From contig NEEC01000505.1 of the NCBI GenBank assembly GCA_002189035.1, forward strand, positions 1 through 21,969: a DNA stretch of 21,969 nt, written 5' to 3'. Position 1 is the first letter of the stretch, and each line of letters opens with the position of its first letter. This stretch comes from Utricularia gibba. Taxonomy: Eukaryota > Streptophyta > Magnoliopsida > Lamiales > Lentibulariaceae. This document shows, one piece after another, positions 20,931 to 21,969 of the stretch. The notes beneath the pieces are model-generated. The model was not told where the DNA came from. It did no database searches and saw only the letters and a program-made list of their open reading frames with translations. The position numbers were made by a program, and so were the translations under genes.

Positions 20931-21860
20931 CGGTTGAGAAAACCATTTTGGGTGCTCATGATATCCTAACTTCAATAACTGCATCACGATTTTCGTCGAG
21001 TAGGACCCGATGTGGCAAAGGAGTCAGACGAACCTTGGTCAGAACGAAGTTCCAAAACGACATCACCCGCCCAGAAACGACAAGCTTTTCCTTGAGAAAC
21101 TATGTAGGCAGCCTAATAAAGCCGAACGTTAATAAATGCATCAATTTTTTTGCCGGCTACAAATGACTCTGGCCCGAGCTCGACTCGACCTCCTGCTCGA
21201 TACCGTTGCCCCACGAGAGTGCCTTATCAAATATAAAGCATGCGGTTGAGAAAACCATTTTGGGTGCTCATGATATCCTAACTTCAATAACTGCATCACG
21301 ATTTCGTCGAGTAGGACCCGATGTGGCAAAGGAGTCAGACCGAACCTTGGTCAGAACGAAGTTCCAAAAGACATCACCGCCCAGAAACGACAAGCTTTTC
21401 CTTGAGAAACTATGTAGGCAGCCTATAAAGCCGAACGTTAATAAATGCATCAATTTTTTTGGGCTACAAATGACTCTGGGCGAGCCGACTCGACCTTTGC
21501 TCGATACCGTTGCCCCACTAGAGCGCCTCCTCAAATATAAAGCATGCGATTGAAAAACATTTTGGGTGCTCATGAAATCCTAACTTCAATAACTGCATCA
21601 CGATTTTCGTCGAGTAGGACCAGATTTGGCAAAGGAGACAGACCGAACCTTGGGTCAGAACGAAGTTCACAACGACATCACCCGCCCAAAAACGACAAGC
21701 TTTTCCTTGAGAAAACCATTGAGGCAGCCTATTAAAACCAACCGTTAATAAATGCATCAAGTTTTTTGCCGAGCTACAAATGACTATGGGCCCGAGCTCG
21801 ACTCGACCTCCTACTCGATACCGTTGCCCCACGAGAGCACCTTATCAAATATAAAGCATG
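20931..21860 (+). repeat. B-C-A trimer, M69-M71
   Basis: M69 is B with GATATCC and GAGTGCC, M70 is GATATCC with a C tail (CACTAGAGC), and M71 begins CGATTG with AGATTTGGC and an A back. It is the last complete trimer in the window. Confidence 0.7.
21547..21860 (+). repeat. Monomer M71, near-identical twin of M62
   Basis: 314 bp. It differs from M62 by one G. The following copies (M63 and M72) also agree in GAATCC and CAGAACC but differ by small indels, so the duplicated segment may extend past one monomer. Confidence 0.88.
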
Positions 21861-21969
21861 CGGTTGAGAAAACCATTTTGGGTGCTCATGAATCCTAACT
21901 TCAATAACTGCATCACGATTTTCGTCGAGTAGGACCCGATGGCAAAGGAGTCAGACAGAACCTTGGGTC
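21861..21969 (+). repeat. Partial monomer M72, cut by the window end
   Basis: The first 109 bases of a further copy are present: CGGTTGAG, GAATCC and the conserved core, then CAGAACCTTGGGTC at the end. It has lost bases in the usual CCCGATGTGGC, which reads CCCGATGGC. The array clearly continues beyond the window. Confidence 0.95.

Larger units (their letters stand above)
18461..21860 (+). repeat. Array block M61-M71, C-A and A-B dimers
   Basis: Monomer starts are 18461, 18765, 19078, 19384, 19697, 20006, 20313, 20620, 20931, 21243 and 21547. The order is C, A, B, A, B, A', C, mixed, B, C, A. M62 and M71 differ by a single G in about 314 bases. M68 has the longest T run in the window (nine T). 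GATATCC returns at M69 and M70 after being absent since M39. Confidence 0.9.
1..21969 (+). repeat. Satellite DNA array, about 309 bp monomer, 71 complete copies plus one partial
   Basis: The same unit recurs without interruption from the first to the last base, always in the same orientation. Using CGGTTGAG or CGATTGAA as the start gives 71 complete units in 21860 bases, on average 308 bp; most are 306-314 bp. Every unit carries the HindIII site in GACAAGCTTTTCC, the block CTTCAATAACTGCATCACG or a slightly deleted form of it, and CTACAAATGACT or a close variant. M1 is 47.6% G+C by hand count. There are no unique spacers, no flanking non-repeat DNA and no inserted element. Coding is not supported: open frames differ from copy to copy and are broken by single-base indels. 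Both array edges lie outside the window. A satellite is certain; the family name and the organism are not. It could be centromeric or subtelomeric. Confidence 0.98.

Noticed and set aside
1-21969. CRISPR array
   Set aside because: The repeat unit is about 309 bp and there are no unique spacers; the whole unit is repeated.
1-21969. CENP-B box, as in some centromeric satellites
   Set aside because: I looked for the TTCG....A..CGGG pattern on both strands in the consensus. TTTTCGTCGAGTAGGACCCG and ACCCGATGTGG come closest but lack the required bases.
1-21969. Intergenic spacer subrepeats of ribosomal DNA
   Set aside because: Such subrepeats can have this length, but about 22 kb without any rRNA sequence or non-repeated spacer makes it unlikely. 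It cannot be fully excluded from this window alone.
1-21969. Telomere repeats, LTRs, terminal inverted repeats or target-site duplications
   Set aside because: None seen. All length is accounted for by the monomer, and no copy is interrupted by foreign sequence.

Overview
The whole window is one satellite DNA array. It holds about 71 complete head-to-tail copies plus one partial copy of a monomer of about 309-313 bp, all on the same strand. The mean is 308 bp (71 copies in positions 1-21860) and the range is 274-315 bp. I find no gene, RNA gene, transposon, telomere repeat, inversion or unique spacer. Long pure satellite arrays of this kind belong to eukaryotic heterochromatin, either centromeric, pericentromeric or subtelomeric. 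Which organism this comes from cannot be read with certainty. A monomer of about 310 bp with a SacI site (GAGCTC) recalls, from memory and unverified, the SacI/X43.1 type subtelomeric satellites of the plant genus Silene. I treat that as a weak hypothesis.

I number the monomers M1-M72 and start each one at the C of CGGTTGAG or CGATTGAA (M1 = position 1). The monomer is itself an ancient dimer. Half-unit a (about 158 bp, M1 4-161) and half-unit b (about 151 bp, M1 162-312) align in order along their length, both beginning at TTGAGAAA and both carrying an AATAA[C/A]TGCATCA block. Each half is close to nucleosome size.

Monomers fall into three recurrent haplotypes. A has CGCCCAAAAACG, CCATTGAGG, CCTATTAAAACCAACG, ATCAAGTTTTTT, GCCGAGC and GACTATGGG. 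B has CCAGAAACG, CTATGTAGG, CCTAATAAAGCCGAACG, ATCAATTTTTT and GACTCTGGG. C is B-like or mixed in front but has a distinct tail: GCGAGCC, CTTTTGCCCGATAC, often CACTAGAGC and AATACAAAGC. Most CGATTG starts follow a C tail.

Layout: M1-M6 (1-1862) is mixed. M7-M10 (1863-3092) alternates A and B. M11-M23 (3093-7120) is B-rich. M24-M42 (7121-12992) contains B-C-A trimers and A-rich stretches. M43-M52 (12993-16060) mostly alternates A and B. M53-M60 (16061-18460) is disturbed by deletions. M61-M71 (18461-21860) mixes C-A and A-B dimers. M72 is cut by the window end. Two kinds of trimer recur, so there is an irregular higher-order structure rather than a fixed one. Many isolated 1-3 base deletions look like consensus errors of a long-read assembly. 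Some rare changes recur together with other variants and are therefore probably real.
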